From Chloroflexota bacterium (GTDB taxonomy: Bacteria; Chloroflexota; UBA11872): a stretch of DNA of 24,542 nt. The first letter of the stretch is position 1; each line of letters opens with the position of its first letter. The position numbers and the translations under genes were made by a program. Location: NCBI GenBank assembly GCA_028875175.1, contig JAPPFO010000131.1:1-24542 (forward strand), given 5' to 3'. The notes under the pieces are model-generated. The model saw nothing but the letters and a program-made list of their open reading frames with translations. It made no database searches and had not been told where the DNA came from. Of this stretch, positions 1-7,494 are shown piece after piece.

Positions 1-363
1 TTGCCCGTCGTCCTCTTCGCCATGCTCTTCGGCCTGAGCATGGACTACGAGGTCTTTCTGCTCTCGCGCGTCAAGGAAGCGCACGACGAAGGCCGTTCCA
101 ATACCGAGAGCGTGGCCATCGGCATGGAACGCAGCGGCCGCGTGGTCACCAGCGCGGCGTTGGTGGTGATTGCCGTGTGCCTGGCGTTTGTGACCGCGGA
201 CATCGTGCTCATCAAGGCGCTGGGACTCGGTGCGGCGATTGCGGTCTTTGTCGACGCCGCCATCGTTCGCGCCCTGCTGGTGCCGGCCACCATGCACCTG
301 CTGGGAAGCTGGAACTGGTGGGCGCCCTCGCTGCGCCGGCCGCGGCTCAGGAGCGCCACGTGA
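1..363 (+). CDS. MMPL/RND-family transporter, C-terminal fragment
   Basis: This is the last 120 residues of a large membrane transporter whose start lies before the window. The fragment opens with a hydrophobic stretch followed by GLSMDYEVFLLSRVKEA, a typical MMPL/RND membrane-domain signature (small residues, then S/D-DY, then F/L-L-R). Two or three further membrane segments and a short basic tail follow. MMPL proteins are proton-driven exporters of lipids and other hydrophobic compounds at the cytoplasmic membrane; the substrate here is unknown. The stop TGA overlaps the GTG start of the next gene (GTGA, 360-363), so the exporter and the lipoprotein behind it are probably translated together. 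The family call is firm; the cargo is not inferable. Confidence 0.88.
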   Translation: MPVVLFAMLFGLSMDYEVFLLSRVKEAHDEGRSNTESVAIGMERSGRVVTSAALVVIAVCLAFVTADIVLIKALGLGAAIAVFVDAAIVRALLVPATMHLLGSWNWWAPSLRRPRLRSAT

Positions 364-1421
364 TTCGACGGGCGCTCTGCCTGGCCCTGGCCGCGCTGCT
401 GCTGGCGGCCTGCGGCGAAGTTGCGCCACCGCTGCCCGAGCCGCGGCCGCATCGCTTTGACGTCGCAGACCTGCCACCCATCGACCTGCCCCGCGACGAT
501 GGACCCCACGCCAACCTGACGGAATGGTGGTACGTCAGCGGCCATCTGCAGACGGCCGAAGGTGAACCCTTCGGCTTTGAGTTCGCACTGTTCCAGTCCG
601 TTCGTGCGGGCGCCCCGCCCGGCTACGCCGCCCACTTCGCCGTAACCAACATCGGCCGCCAGCGCTTTCACTACGGCGAGCGCACCGAGGTGGCCGACCC
701 GTACGCGAAGCAGTCAGGCCCGCCAGCGGGCCTCGACCTCTCCGTGGATGGCTGGACCCTGCGCGATGTGCCTGGAGGCTTTTCCATCTCCGCTGGTCTG
801 GACACCGTGGCTCTCCAGGTGGAACTCATTCCGACCAAGCCGGCCGCCATCCACAACGAGACGGGCATTCTGGATTTCTCTCCGTACGGCTGGAGCTACT
901 ACTACTCCTACACCCGCGCTGAGGTTCGCGGCGTGCTGCTGGACCAGGGCCTGCCGCGGCCGGTTACCGGCACGGCCTGGCTGGACCATCAGTGGGGCGA
1001 CTTCATCTCCGTCACGTCCGGCGGTTGGGACTGGTACAGCGTGCAGTTGTCGGACGGGCGTGACTTCACGGCGTCGGTCGTTCGCGACGGATTTGGCGCC
1101 ACGGTTCTGCAGTACGGCACCCTGGTCGGCCCCGCCGGCGAGGCTCGGCACCTGCGGGCCGACGAACTGGAGGTGCGAGCCACCGACCGCTGGACCAGTC
1201 CGCACACGAGAGTCGTCTATCCGTCCGGCTGGACGATTTCAGTTCCGGGCGAAGGCCTGCGACTGCACCTGGAACCACTGCTCCGTGACCAGGAGCTCGA
1301 CACCCGCGCCAGCACCGGCGTCGTGTACTGGGAAGGTGCCGTGCACGTCAGCGGCGATGGTGGCGAGAGCGGCCTGGGCTACGTGGAGCTGACCGGCTAC
1401 GGACCGGCGCCTTCGGCGTGA
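360..1421 (+). CDS. Secreted CrtC/AttH-type lipocalin-like lipoprotein
   Basis: A 353-residue protein whose GTG start at 360 overlaps the upstream stop. An open frame extends further 5' but lies inside the MMPL gene. Residues 1-18 form a lipoprotein signal (RR, hydrophobic core, lipobox LAAC with Cys18), so the protein is predicted to be membrane-anchored outside the cytoplasm. The mature part carries the family hallmarks EWWYVSGHL (about 55-63) and WLDHQWGD (207-214), as in predicted secreted hydrolases (COG5621, AttH) and the carotenoid 1,2-hydratase CrtC fold. Length matches that family. CrtC proteins add water to carotenoid ends, but most AttH-like members have no proven reaction. Coupling to an MMPL exporter suggests it handles a lipid or isoprenoid carried by that pump; this is inference. 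Confidence 0.82.
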   Translation: MIRRALCLALAALLLAACGEVAPPLPEPRPHRFDVADLPPIDLPRDDGPHANLTEWWYVSGHLQTAEGEPFGFEFALFQSVRAGAPPGYAAHFAVTNIGRQRFHYGERTEVADPYAKQSGPPAGLDLSVDGWTLRDVPGGFSISAGLDTVALQVELIPTKPAAIHNETGILDFSPYGWSYYYSYTRAEVRGVLLDQGLPRPVTGTAWLDHQWGDFISVTSGGWDWYSVQLSDGRDFTASVVRDGFGATVLQYGTLVGPAGEARHLRADELEVRATDRWTSPHTRVVYPSGWTISVPGEGLRLHLEPLLRDQELDTRASTGVVYWEGAVHVSGDGGESGLGYVELTGYGPAPSA

Positions 1422-1476
1422 CGCGGGCGTACGGCGTACCATCGACGGGCGCATTCGTCTGACGGAATCGAAAAGC

Positions 1477-2547
1477 ATGTCCGCTCGCCAGGCTCGCATC
1501 GGCGTCATCGGCGCCGGCTGGTGGTCCACCTACACGCACATTCCGGGACTGATCGAAAATCCACACGCCCACCTGGCCGCGATCTGCGACCGCAGCGAGG
1601 AGGCCTGCGAGCGTGCCACCACGGCCTTCCCCGGCCCGGCCGCCTTCGTGGACGTCGAGACCATGCTCGCCGAGACCGAGCTTGACGGCGTGGTCATCGC
1701 CATTCCCCACGCGGCGCATTACGACGTGGCGTCGCGCTGCCTGGATGCCGGCCTCAACGTGATGCTGGAAAAACCCATGGTGCTGACGGCCAGGCACGCG
1801 GCCGACCTGGTGCAGCGCGCAGAAGCGCAGGTCGTGGAACTCATCATCGGCTACCCCTGGCATTTCACCCGCACGGCTATCCGCGCCCGCGAGGTCATTG
1901 CCTCGGGTGAGCTCGGCGACATCCAGCATGTCGTATGCACGCAGTCGTCCATGGTCGTCGAGTTCTACCGCGGCAACGACGCCGCCTATCAGCCGGTCTT
2001 CGAGTGGACGGTCGCCGGACCTGGCGACGTCTACGCCCGTCCGGAAGTCTCCGGCGGCGGCCAGGGTCACCTGCAGATCACGCACTCGTCGGGCCTCATG
2101 TTCTTCGTGACCGGTCTGCGCCCGCAGCGCGTCTGCGCGCTGATGAGCTCGTTCGACGTACCCGTGGACCTGGTGGACGTCATGACTGTCGAGTTCGAAG
2201 GCGGCGCCCTGGGCGTCGTATCCGGGACCGGCAACGTTCCCGTCGGGGACGCCGGCCAGCTGGACGTGCGCGCCTACTGCGAGCACGGCTACGTGTTGCT
2301 GGACGCGATCACCGGGGCCCTGGAGATCCACCGCCGCGACGGGTCCATCGAGCGCGACCAGCTGGCCCCGGACGATACCTACCCCCGTTTCACGACAGCA
2401 GCCAACCTGGTGGACGTTTGCCTGGGTCGTGAGCCCAATGGTTCGCCAGCCGCGTTCGGGCATCGATCCGTTGAGCTGCTGGACGCCGCTTACCGCTCAG
2501 CCGCGAACGGCGGTCGCATGATTGAGGTCAACGATCTCTACGCCTGA
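1477..2547 (+). CDS. Gfo/Idh/MocA-family NAD(P)-dependent oxidoreductase
   Basis: A 356-residue cytoplasmic dehydrogenase-like protein. The N-terminal Rossmann fold starts with IGVIGAGWW (about residues 8-16), and the family EKP motif is at 98-100 in VMLEKPM, where the Lys is normally catalytic. The C-terminal half matches the alpha/beta substrate domain. Members oxidise or reduce sugars, inositols and related polyols; the substrate cannot be read from the sequence. The ATG at 1477 follows a 55-base gap from the upstream lipoprotein gene, with a possible -10 (TACCAT, 1437-1442). The end overlaps the next small gene by 26 bases, implying co-translation. The family call is secure. Confidence 0.92.
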   Translation: MSARQARIGVIGAGWWSTYTHIPGLIENPHAHLAAICDRSEEACERATTAFPGPAAFVDVETMLAETELDGVVIAIPHAAHYDVASRCLDAGLNVMLEKPMVLTARHAADLVQRAEAQVVELIIGYPWHFTRTAIRAREVIASGELGDIQHVVCTQSSMVVEFYRGNDAAYQPVFEWTVAGPGDVYARPEVSGGGQGHLQITHSSGLMFFVTGLRPQRVCALMSSFDVPVDLVDVMTVEFEGGALGVVSGTGNVPVGDAGQLDVRAYCEHGYVLLDAITGALEIHRRDGSIERDQLAPDDTYPRFTTAANLVDVCLGREPNGSPAAFGHRSVELLDAAYRSAANGGRMIEVNDLYA

Positions 2548-2872
2548 ACCGGCCGACGAGCCCACAACCGCTTCCGGCGAACTGACCGTTACGCCCGAGG
2601 TCGCCTTGGCGCTGCACACCGCGCTGCAGGACGCCAACGGGAGCGACGAGCAGTCCCGCGTGATCCGCATCTCACTCGACACGTCCAACCGCATGCGCCT
2701 GTCGGTGAGCGATATCTGGGAGGGCGACCGGAAGGTCGTTTTCGACGGCCGGATTGTTCTTGTCGCCGAGCCCGAGGTGTCCGACGCCCTGGCCGGTCGC
2801 ACGCTGGCCATTCAGACCACGGGCGGACGGTCCGCGTTCACCCTCCGACCGACTCGCGACGCGGACGCCTAG
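2522..2872 (+). CDS. Small HesB/IscA-fold-like protein lacking cysteines
   Basis: A 116-residue protein. The only upstream start is TTG at 2522, inside the end of the oxidoreductase gene. After about 20 Pro/Thr-rich residues, the rest resembles the Fe-S biogenesis (HesB/IscA) fold: LTVTPEVALALHTAL, then VIRISLD, then RMRLSVSD, then an ADP-like loop FDGRIVLVAEP and a C-terminal GRTLAIQTTGG. It contains no cysteine, so it cannot bind a cluster the way IscA or ErpA do. Similar cysteine-free HesB-like proteins exist, with unknown roles. The stop TAG shares the palindrome CTAG (2869-2872) with the convergent thioredoxin gene. The gene looks real from its position and composition; the fold assignment is from pattern only. 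Confidence 0.6.
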   Translation: MRSTISTPEPADEPTTASGELTVTPEVALALHTALQDANGSDEQSRVIRISLDTSNRMRLSVSDIWEGDRKVVFDGRIVLVAEPEVSDALAGRTLAIQTTGGRSAFTLRPTRDADA

Positions 2873-3555
2873 GCCGGATCGGCGGTCAACACCGGAGCCA
2901 GCAGGTTGTCCAGGTCGTCATCGGTCAGCGGACCCACCCAGCGGCGAACCAGCACGCCCTGGCGGTCAATCACGAAGGTCTCCGGCAGGCCGGTCACACC
3001 AAACTCGACCGGTATAAGGCGCGTGGAGTCTTCGGCATTTGGGTAGGTGACACCTACATCGTCCAGGAACTCGATGGCCGCCGCCTGGTCATCCCAGACG
3101 TCGATACCCAGGATGGTCACGCCGGCGGACTCCAGCCGCACGGCCGCCCGCTGCAGTACCGGCGCTTCCACGCGGCACGGCGGGCACCACGTAGCCCAGA
3201 AATTCAACACGACGATCCGACCCCGATAGTCCGAGAGTTGAATCCGCTGGCCGTCAAACGACGTCAGCACAAAGTCGGGCGCCGGGCGTGGGCGAACGTC
3301 CGTGGCGCGGCCGATCGAGATGATCCCCAGGCCGCTGCGCTCGGTTCCGCCCCGCATCACCAGCCCGATCACGACGATCAGCGCCACCAGCGTCGCAACG
3401 CCGGCGATCGCCGCCACAAGCTGCGGCGCCGTCAGCCGCTGAGGCTGGGTAGCGTCCACGGACTGGCTGCTCCTGATACGTGATCCCTGCCGACTGTCGG
3501 CGAATCCGAGCATAGCTGCGCAGCCATCTGGCCGGTGTGTAAGCGATATCACCAC
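2869..3555 (-). CDS. Membrane-anchored TlpA/ResA-like thiol-disulfide oxidoreductase
   Basis: A 228-residue protein read on the minus strand. A single membrane segment (about residues 46-67) anchors a thioredoxin-like domain outside the membrane. The active site is WCPPC (123-127) in the context VVLNFWATWCPPC, and the cis-proline region GLPETFVID is present. TlpA/ResA proteins reduce disulfides in apocytochrome c or other exported proteins. The GTG at 3555 gives a 45-residue cytoplasmic tail; an ATG at 3513 (residue 15) is a plausible alternative start. It is divergent from a second TlpA-like lipoprotein and a CcdA-like protein, which would normally supply the electrons. The function call is firm at family level; the start is uncertain. 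Confidence 0.9.
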   Translation of the reverse strand: MVISLTHRPDGCAAMLGFADSRQGSRIRSSQSVDATQPQRLTAPQLVAAIAGVATLVALIVVIGLVMRGGTERSGLGIISIGRATDVRPRPAPDFVLTSFDGQRIQLSDYRGRIVVLNFWATWCPPCRVEAPVLQRAAVRLESAGVTILGIDVWDDQAAAIEFLDDVGVTYPNAEDSTRLIPVEFGVTGLPETFVIDRQGVLVRRWVGPLTDDDLDNLLAPVLTADPA

Positions 3556-3586
3556 CGCCGGTTCGCGTTGCGCCGCAGAATGCTTG

Positions 3587-3592
3587 GATAAT
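3587..3592 (+). promoter_or_regulatory. Candidate -10 element for the TlpA lipoprotein/ccdA operon
   Basis: The sequence GATAAT (5 of 6 bases of TATAAT) lies in the 68-base gap between two divergent thioredoxin genes, 31 bases before the ATG at 3624. No good -35 element sits at the expected distance (TTGCGC at 3568 is too close). This is a weak call based on sequence only. Confidence 0.3.
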
Positions 3593-3623
3593 CGTCATCA
3601 AGCAGTACTCGGGACGAAACTGA

Positions 3624-4241
3624 ATGCGCGCACGCCGGAGCCACGTCGGACGACGCCGGGTAGTGACCGGTATTGGTGTTGGCATGTTGTTCGCGGCCTG
3701 CGGTGAAGCCGTGGTCTCGGAGACGACGCCGGCGCCAGCCGCCGCGACGGCTACCGATGTCTCCAGCTTCCCCGCCGGCGAGTCACGTCCCGCGTCCGAC
3801 TTCACGTTCGAGGCCTACCAGGGGGCGGACCTGGTGGGCGGCGAAACCGTCCAGTTCAGCCAGATCCTTGCTGCCGGCAAGCCGGTGGTCCTGAATTTCT
3901 GGGCCGCGCAGTGTCCTCCCTGCCGGGTGGAAATGCCGGAGTTCGACCACGCCTGGCAGGCCGCCAGGGACCGCGTGCTGCTGGTGGGACTGGATGTCGG
4001 CCCCCTGATAAACCTTGGTACGCGCGCCGAGGGCCAGGCGCTGGCGGAGGAGCTGGGCGTAACCTATCCCGTGGGAACGACGTCGGATGCCACCGTTATG
4101 CAGCGATTCCAGGTGCTGGGGATGCCCTCCACGATCTTCATCACGGCGCAGTCCCTGATCATGCGCCAGTGGACGGGCATCCTGGACGAGGCCGCCGTCA
4201 CCGAATTCATGAACGAACTGATCCAGGCGTCAGACGGCTAG
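3624..4241 (+). CDS. TlpA-like thioredoxin lipoprotein
   Basis: A 205-residue exported thioredoxin-fold protein. The N-terminus has several arginines (RRR, 10-12), a short hydrophobic stretch and a lipobox-like FAAC with Cys26, so it is probably a lipoprotein; the RRR leaves Tat export possible. The active site is CPPC (97-100) in NFWAAQCPPC, with Gln replacing the usual Thr before the first Cys. The downstream GMPSTIFI gives the cis-Pro loop. It is followed 12 bases later by a CcdA-type gene, a classic pairing in which CcdA passes electrons from cytoplasmic thioredoxin to the external TlpA domain. No cytochrome c biogenesis gene is in view, so the final substrate is open. Confidence 0.9.
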   Translation: MRARRSHVGRRRVVTGIGVGMLFAACGEAVVSETTPAPAAATATDVSSFPAGESRPASDFTFEAYQGADLVGGETVQFSQILAAGKPVVLNFWAAQCPPCRVEMPEFDHAWQAARDRVLLVGLDVGPLINLGTRAEGQALAEELGVTYPVGTTSDATVMQRFQVLGMPSTIFITAQSLIMRQWTGILDEAAVTEFMNELIQASDG

Positions 4242-4253
4242 CGTGACCGCGCC

Positions 4254-5087
4254 GTGAGCGCCCGACCGGCGCGCAGCCCATGGGTGGGAACGGCGCTGGG
4301 GTACGGCGTGCCGGGGTTGCTGGTCGCCGTTCTGATTGGCGCCCTCATTTCGGTGCAGGCCAACGCCGAAGCCGCCGTGTCGGGCTTTGCGGGCGCCCTG
4401 CCGATCGGCTTCGCCGCCGCCGCCGGCGTCGTCGCCAGCGTCAATCCCTGCGGCTTCTTCATGCTGCCCGGCTACGTGGCCTACCAGCTGGGCACGCAGG
4501 AAGCCGGTTACGACCAGCTGTCCGCTTCCCGACGCGTGGCGCGGGCTCTTGGCGTCGGCCTCATGGCCACCCTCGGCTTCGTCCTGATCTTCGCCGCGGT
4601 TGGCGCGGTGATTGCGGCCGGCGGAACATTCCTAAGCCGCGTGTTCCCGTTCCTGGGCCTGTCGGTTGGCGTCCTGATGGTGGTTTTCGGCGCCTACCTC
4701 CTCATCACTCACCGCTACATCGGCGTCCTGGCGGCCAGCCGTATCCAGGTCACGCCGCAGCGCAACCTCGGCAATGCGTTCGTCTTCGGACTCGGCTACG
4801 CGGTCGGGTCGCTGAGCTGCACGCTGCCGATATTCCTGGTCGTCGTCGGTGGCGCGCTGGGCGCGGCCGGCTTCCTGGCCTCATTCAGCCAGTTCCTCGC
4901 GTTCGCCCTCGGCATGGGCGTGGTGGTGATCGCGGTGACAATCGGGGCGGCCATCTTTCGGGACGCCGTGGCACGTTTTCTGCGCGGCGCCCTTCCGCAC
5001 GTCCATCGCGCCAGCTCGCTGTTCCTGGTCGGCGCCGGCGGATATCTGATCTACTACTGGGTCTTCTTCGCCGGACTGAACCTCTAG
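4254..5087 (+). CDS. ccdA: CcdA/DsbD-type membrane electron-transfer protein
   Basis: A 277-residue polytopic membrane protein with GTG start at 4254. It has an N-terminal membrane segment and then the CcdA/DsbD-beta core of about six segments. The two redox cysteines expected in this family are visible: Cys66 in ASVNPCGFFMLPGY and Cys189 in GSLSCTLPIF, both in the typical NPC and GCxxP-like settings. The protein should carry reducing equivalents from cytoplasmic thioredoxin across the membrane to TlpA-like partners, two of which lie immediately upstream. Its stop TAG is shared with the convergent acetyltransferase through the palindrome CTAG (5084-5087). The extra N-terminal segment is slightly longer than a minimal CcdA. 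Confidence 0.88.
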   Translation: MSARPARSPWVGTALGYGVPGLLVAVLIGALISVQANAEAAVSGFAGALPIGFAAAAGVVASVNPCGFFMLPGYVAYQLGTQEAGYDQLSASRRVARALGVGLMATLGFVLIFAAVGAVIAAGGTFLSRVFPFLGLSVGVLMVVFGAYLLITHRYIGVLAASRIQVTPQRNLGNAFVFGLGYAVGSLSCTLPIFLVVVGGALGAAGFLASFSQFLAFALGMGVVVIAVTIGAAIFRDAVARFLRGALPHVHRASSLFLVGAGGYLIYYWVFFAGLNL

Positions 5088-5677
5088 ACCTCGTCGCGCA
5101 GGACGGCGGGAGCCCTTGAGCGGATCTTCTCCCACTCCTCGCGCAGGATCGCGTAGATCACGCCGGCTTCGCGGCGCTTGAACTCTGCCCCTTTAGGCGC
5201 GTGAGGAATCGTCCCTTCGTGGGTCATGCCGAGTCTTTCCATGACGCGAATCGAGGCCCTGTTCCGGGCGTTCGCACCGGCCTGCACGCGCGCCAGGTCC
5301 GGCAGCGTCGCGAACGCCGCGTCAATCACGGCGCGCACCGCCTCCGTCATGTAGCCGTTGCCCCAGTGACGCCGAGCCAGCGCGTACCCGAGCTCGGCCT
5401 TTCGCTGCTGGTGATCGATCGGCAGATTGATTCCACCCGACGCGCGCCCGGCAATCTCAATCGCCCAATCCGGGTTGGTCGACCAGTCCTCAAGCACCCA
5501 GCCGGCCACCGCCTGCTCGGCGTGACGCCGCTCGTACGGCTTGGGAACCGGCAGAAACCGCGACCACTCCGGATCGGCGGCATAGGCCAGCACGTCCTCC
5601 GCATCCGCCAGCGACCACCGACGCAGCACCAGGCGCTCCGTCTCGATTCGTTCCGGCAACAGCGGCAGGCCGTTCAT
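5084..5677 (-). CDS. GNAT N-acetyltransferase, RimJ/RimL type
   Basis: A 197-residue protein of the RimJ/RimL class of GNAT enzymes, which transfer acetyl from acetyl-CoA to an amine. The N-terminal pattern ERLVLRRWSLADAEDVLAY is typical, and the acetyl-CoA loop is RRHWGNGYMTEAV, with the Q/R-x-x-G-x-G/A-like core. The later segment NRASIRVMERLGM is the usual family tail. The ATG overlaps the stop of the upstream paralogue by four bases (ATGA, 5674-5677), so the two enzymes are co-translated. The substrate is unknown; ribosomal-protein acetylation is the family archetype, but many members act on small amines or antibiotics. Confidence 0.9.
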   Translation of the reverse strand: MNGLPLLPERIETERLVLRRWSLADAEDVLAYAADPEWSRFLPVPKPYERRHAEQAVAGWVLEDWSTNPDWAIEIAGRASGGINLPIDHQQRKAELGYALARRHWGNGYMTEAVRAVIDAAFATLPDLARVQAGANARNRASIRVMERLGMTHEGTIPHAPKGAEFKRREAGVIYAILREEWEKIRSRAPAVLRDEV

Positions 5678-6252
5678 GCGTCCAGCGACCGCGGCGTCCA
5701 GTCGGTTCGCAACATGCCGTAAACCGCCAGGTCAATCAGTTCACCCTGGCGCACAAAAGCGCGGCGCATCACCGCCTCGCGCTGCATCCCAGCCTTTTCC
5801 AGCACCCGAACCGACGCGACGTTGGGCGGATCGACACGACCCCAGACCCGCCCGAGCTGCGTATCCAGGAACACGCGGTCCACCGCAGCGCGCACTGCCT
5901 CCGTCGCCAGGCCCCGGCCCCGTAGGTCTGGTCGCATCGCGTAGCTCAATTCGGCCTGGGCGTGCTCGGGCTCGATGTTCAGCCCTACCCATCCCACCAT
6001 CCGGCCATCAATCTCAATGGCCCAGGTCGGCTCGGTTCGCCAGGGCGCCAGAAAGCGCCGGGCAACCCAGCGCTCCGCGTGACGTAGCTCGTAGGGTTGC
6101 CGCGCGTCCGGCAGCAGCCGCATCCAAATGTCCTCGCAAGCGAAACTGAACACGTCGTCCGCGTCTGCCAGGCGCACCCGGCGCAGTGTCAGGCGGCGCG
6201 TGCGGATGGCCGCCGGCAACTTCGCGACCTGGACTTCGTTAGCAGCGCCCAT
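5674..6252 (-). CDS. GNAT N-acetyltransferase, paralogue of its downstream neighbour
   Basis: A 192-residue RimJ/RimL-type acetyltransferase. It aligns along its whole length with the gene just downstream: RRLTLRRVRLADADDV against ERLVLRRWSLADAEDV, a shared PYE-RHAE segment, and WAIEI. It therefore arose by tandem duplication. The CoA-binding loop is DLRGRGLATEAV, a better match to the consensus than in the neighbour. The start at 6252 (ATG) lies 86 bases from the divergent deformylase gene, so a shared divergent promoter region is likely. The substrate is not inferable; divergence between the copies suggests different acceptors. Confidence 0.9.
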   Translation of the reverse strand: MGAANEVQVAKLPAAIRTRRLTLRRVRLADADDVFSFACEDIWMRLLPDARQPYELRHAERWVARRFLAPWRTEPTWAIEIDGRMVGWVGLNIEPEHAQAELSYAMRPDLRGRGLATEAVRAAVDRVFLDTQLGRVWGRVDPPNVASVRVLEKAGMQREAVMRRAFVRQGELIDLAVYGMLRTDWTPRSLDA

Positions 6253-6322
6253 CGACTCGTCCCGGGTGCGGAAACACCGGACGCATCCCCAAGTCTGACC
6301 GATCGGCGCCCTGTCGACCCGC

Positions 6323-6331
6323 TGCTAGCAT
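6323..6331 (+). promoter_or_regulatory. Candidate extended -10 of a leaderless def transcript
   Basis: TGC-TAGCAT is an extended -10 type element ending six bases before the def ATG at 6338. Transcription would begin at about the ATG itself, giving a leaderless mRNA, and no Shine-Dalgarno sequence is visible in front of this ATG. Based on pattern only. Confidence 0.35.
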
Positions 6332-6337
6332 CGCTCC

Positions 6338-6871
6338 ATGCACCGTCGAGTTCTCGAACTCCCCGACCCCGTGCTCCGCGAGGTTGCGGAACCGATATCC
6401 CGGGTAACGCCCGCAGTCGAGGCGCTGGTTGACGACATGTTCGCCACCATGCACGCCAATTTCGGCATCGGGCTGGCCGCGCCCCAGGTCGGCGAATTGC
6501 TGCGGCTGGTCGTCATCGAGCTCCCGCCCGACAAGAAGGACCCGCAGGCGGGCGTACCGTACGTGCTGGTCAACCCCGAGGTACGCCGGCTGGGCGAGCG
6601 CGAGCAAATGACCGAAGGCTGCCTCTCGCTTCCCGGCTTCCGCGCCATGGTGGAGCGGGCGCGAACCGCGACCGTGACGTACACCGGAATCGACGGGCGG
6701 CCGGCCCGCCTCGACGCTCAGGGCTTGTTGGCCCAGGCCATTCAGCACGAAATCGACCACCTGAACGGCGTCCTGTTCATCGACCACCTGGACTCCCTGG
6801 CCGAGCTCGAACAGATTCCGCCCGACGGCCTTGACTGGGTTCCCGCCGAGGACGCCGAGGACGCGTCGTAG
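6338..6871 (+). CDS. def: Peptide deformylase
   Basis: A 177-residue metalloenzyme that removes the formyl group from the initiator methionine of new proteins. All three catalytic motifs are intact: GIGLAAPQVG (43-52), EGCLSLPG (93-100, Cys95 as metal ligand) and QHEIDH (136-141, His137 and His141 as ligands, Glu138 as catalytic base). Length is normal. The usual partner fmt (methionyl-tRNA formyltransferase) is not adjacent; the gene stands alone, convergent with a molybdopterin gene and divergent from the acetyltransferase pair. It is an essential housekeeping enzyme in the cytoplasm and a very secure call. Confidence 0.97.
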   Translation: MHRRVLELPDPVLREVAEPISRVTPAVEALVDDMFATMHANFGIGLAAPQVGELLRLVVIELPPDKKDPQAGVPYVLVNPEVRRLGEREQMTEGCLSLPGFRAMVERARTATVTYTGIDGRPARLDAQGLLAQAIQHEIDHLNGVLFIDHLDSLAELEQIPPDGLDWVPAEDAEDAS

Positions 6872-6881
6872 AGGGACCCGA

Positions 6882-7418
6882 TTAGCGCGAGACTTCGCGG
6901 ATGAGGTGCCGTAGTTCCGGCACCAGCAGGTCGCCCAGTGCAAGCTCCACCGCCGCCGTCGAGCCCGGCGAGCACACCACCAGCGCCCGCCGGTACTTGC
7001 CGGCGACCGCTCGCGACAGGATCGAGGCCGCGCCAATCTGGTCCCAGCTGGCCCGCCGGAACCACTCGCCGTAGCCGTCCAGCACCTTCTCCAGCATTGG
7101 CGTCACGGTGTCGACGGTGATGTCCCGGTCGCCCAGCCCGGTGCCGCCCGTGCAGAAGACAAACCGGCAGCCGACGTCAATGGCGACGCCCACCGCGGCT
7201 CGGATGTCGTCGGCCTCGTTGCGAATCAGAGCCTCGTGAATTACCTCGTGGCCGCCGGCCTGGATCAGGGCGGCGGCCGTGCGCCCGGATCGGTCGGTGC
7301 GCTCGGTGCGGCTGTCGCTGATCACGATGACCGCGCACGGCACCGCGCCGATTCCCTCGGCCTCATGCCGGTGCTCGCGAGTTGATGCCGATGCGTCGGG
7401 CTGGTGGTCGTGGCTCAC
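6882..7418 (-). CDS. moaB: MoaB/Mog-type molybdopterin biosynthesis protein
   Basis: A 178-residue protein of the MoaB/MogA family, which adenylylates molybdopterin before molybdate insertion. The family signatures are present: VISDSRTERTDRSG (about 32-45) near the start, and TGGTGLGDRDIT (90-101), the nucleotide and molybdopterin binding loop. The downstream SRAVAGKYRRALVVCSPGS also fits. The GTG at 7418 adds about 25 polar, His-rich residues before the domain, so the true start might be internal. It is divergent from moaD-moaE, 76 bases away, consistent with shared control of molybdenum cofactor synthesis. MoaB and Mog cannot be separated with certainty by eye. Confidence 0.9.
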   Translation of the reverse strand: MSHDHQPDASASTREHRHEAEGIGAVPCAVIVISDSRTERTDRSGRTAAALIQAGGHEVIHEALIRNEADDIRAAVGVAIDVGCRFVFCTGGTGLGDRDITVDTVTPMLEKVLDGYGEWFRRASWDQIGAASILSRAVAGKYRRALVVCSPGSTAAVELALGDLLVPELRHLIREVSR

Positions 7419-7453
7419 GCGGCTCTCGCCTTGGCTACAGCTTGGGACCGGAA

Positions 7454-7459
7454 ATCATA
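7454..7459 (-). promoter_or_regulatory. Candidate -10 element for moaB
   Basis: Read on the minus strand this is TATGAT, preceded by TGGG, 35 bases upstream of the moaB GTG. A similar TGGGTACAAT precedes nuoB elsewhere in the window. No clear -35 is visible. Confidence 0.3.
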
Positions 7460-7479
7460 CCCAGCGGATGAGCCGCCGC

Positions 7480-7488
7480 TGGTAGGCT
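7480..7488 (+). promoter_or_regulatory. Candidate extended -10 of a leaderless moaD transcript
   Basis: TGG-TAGGCT lies six bases before the moaD ATG at 7495, the same layout as TGC-TAGCAT before def. It would place the transcription start at the ATG. No ribosome-binding site is visible at this start. Confidence 0.33.
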
Positions 7489-7494
7489 CGAATC

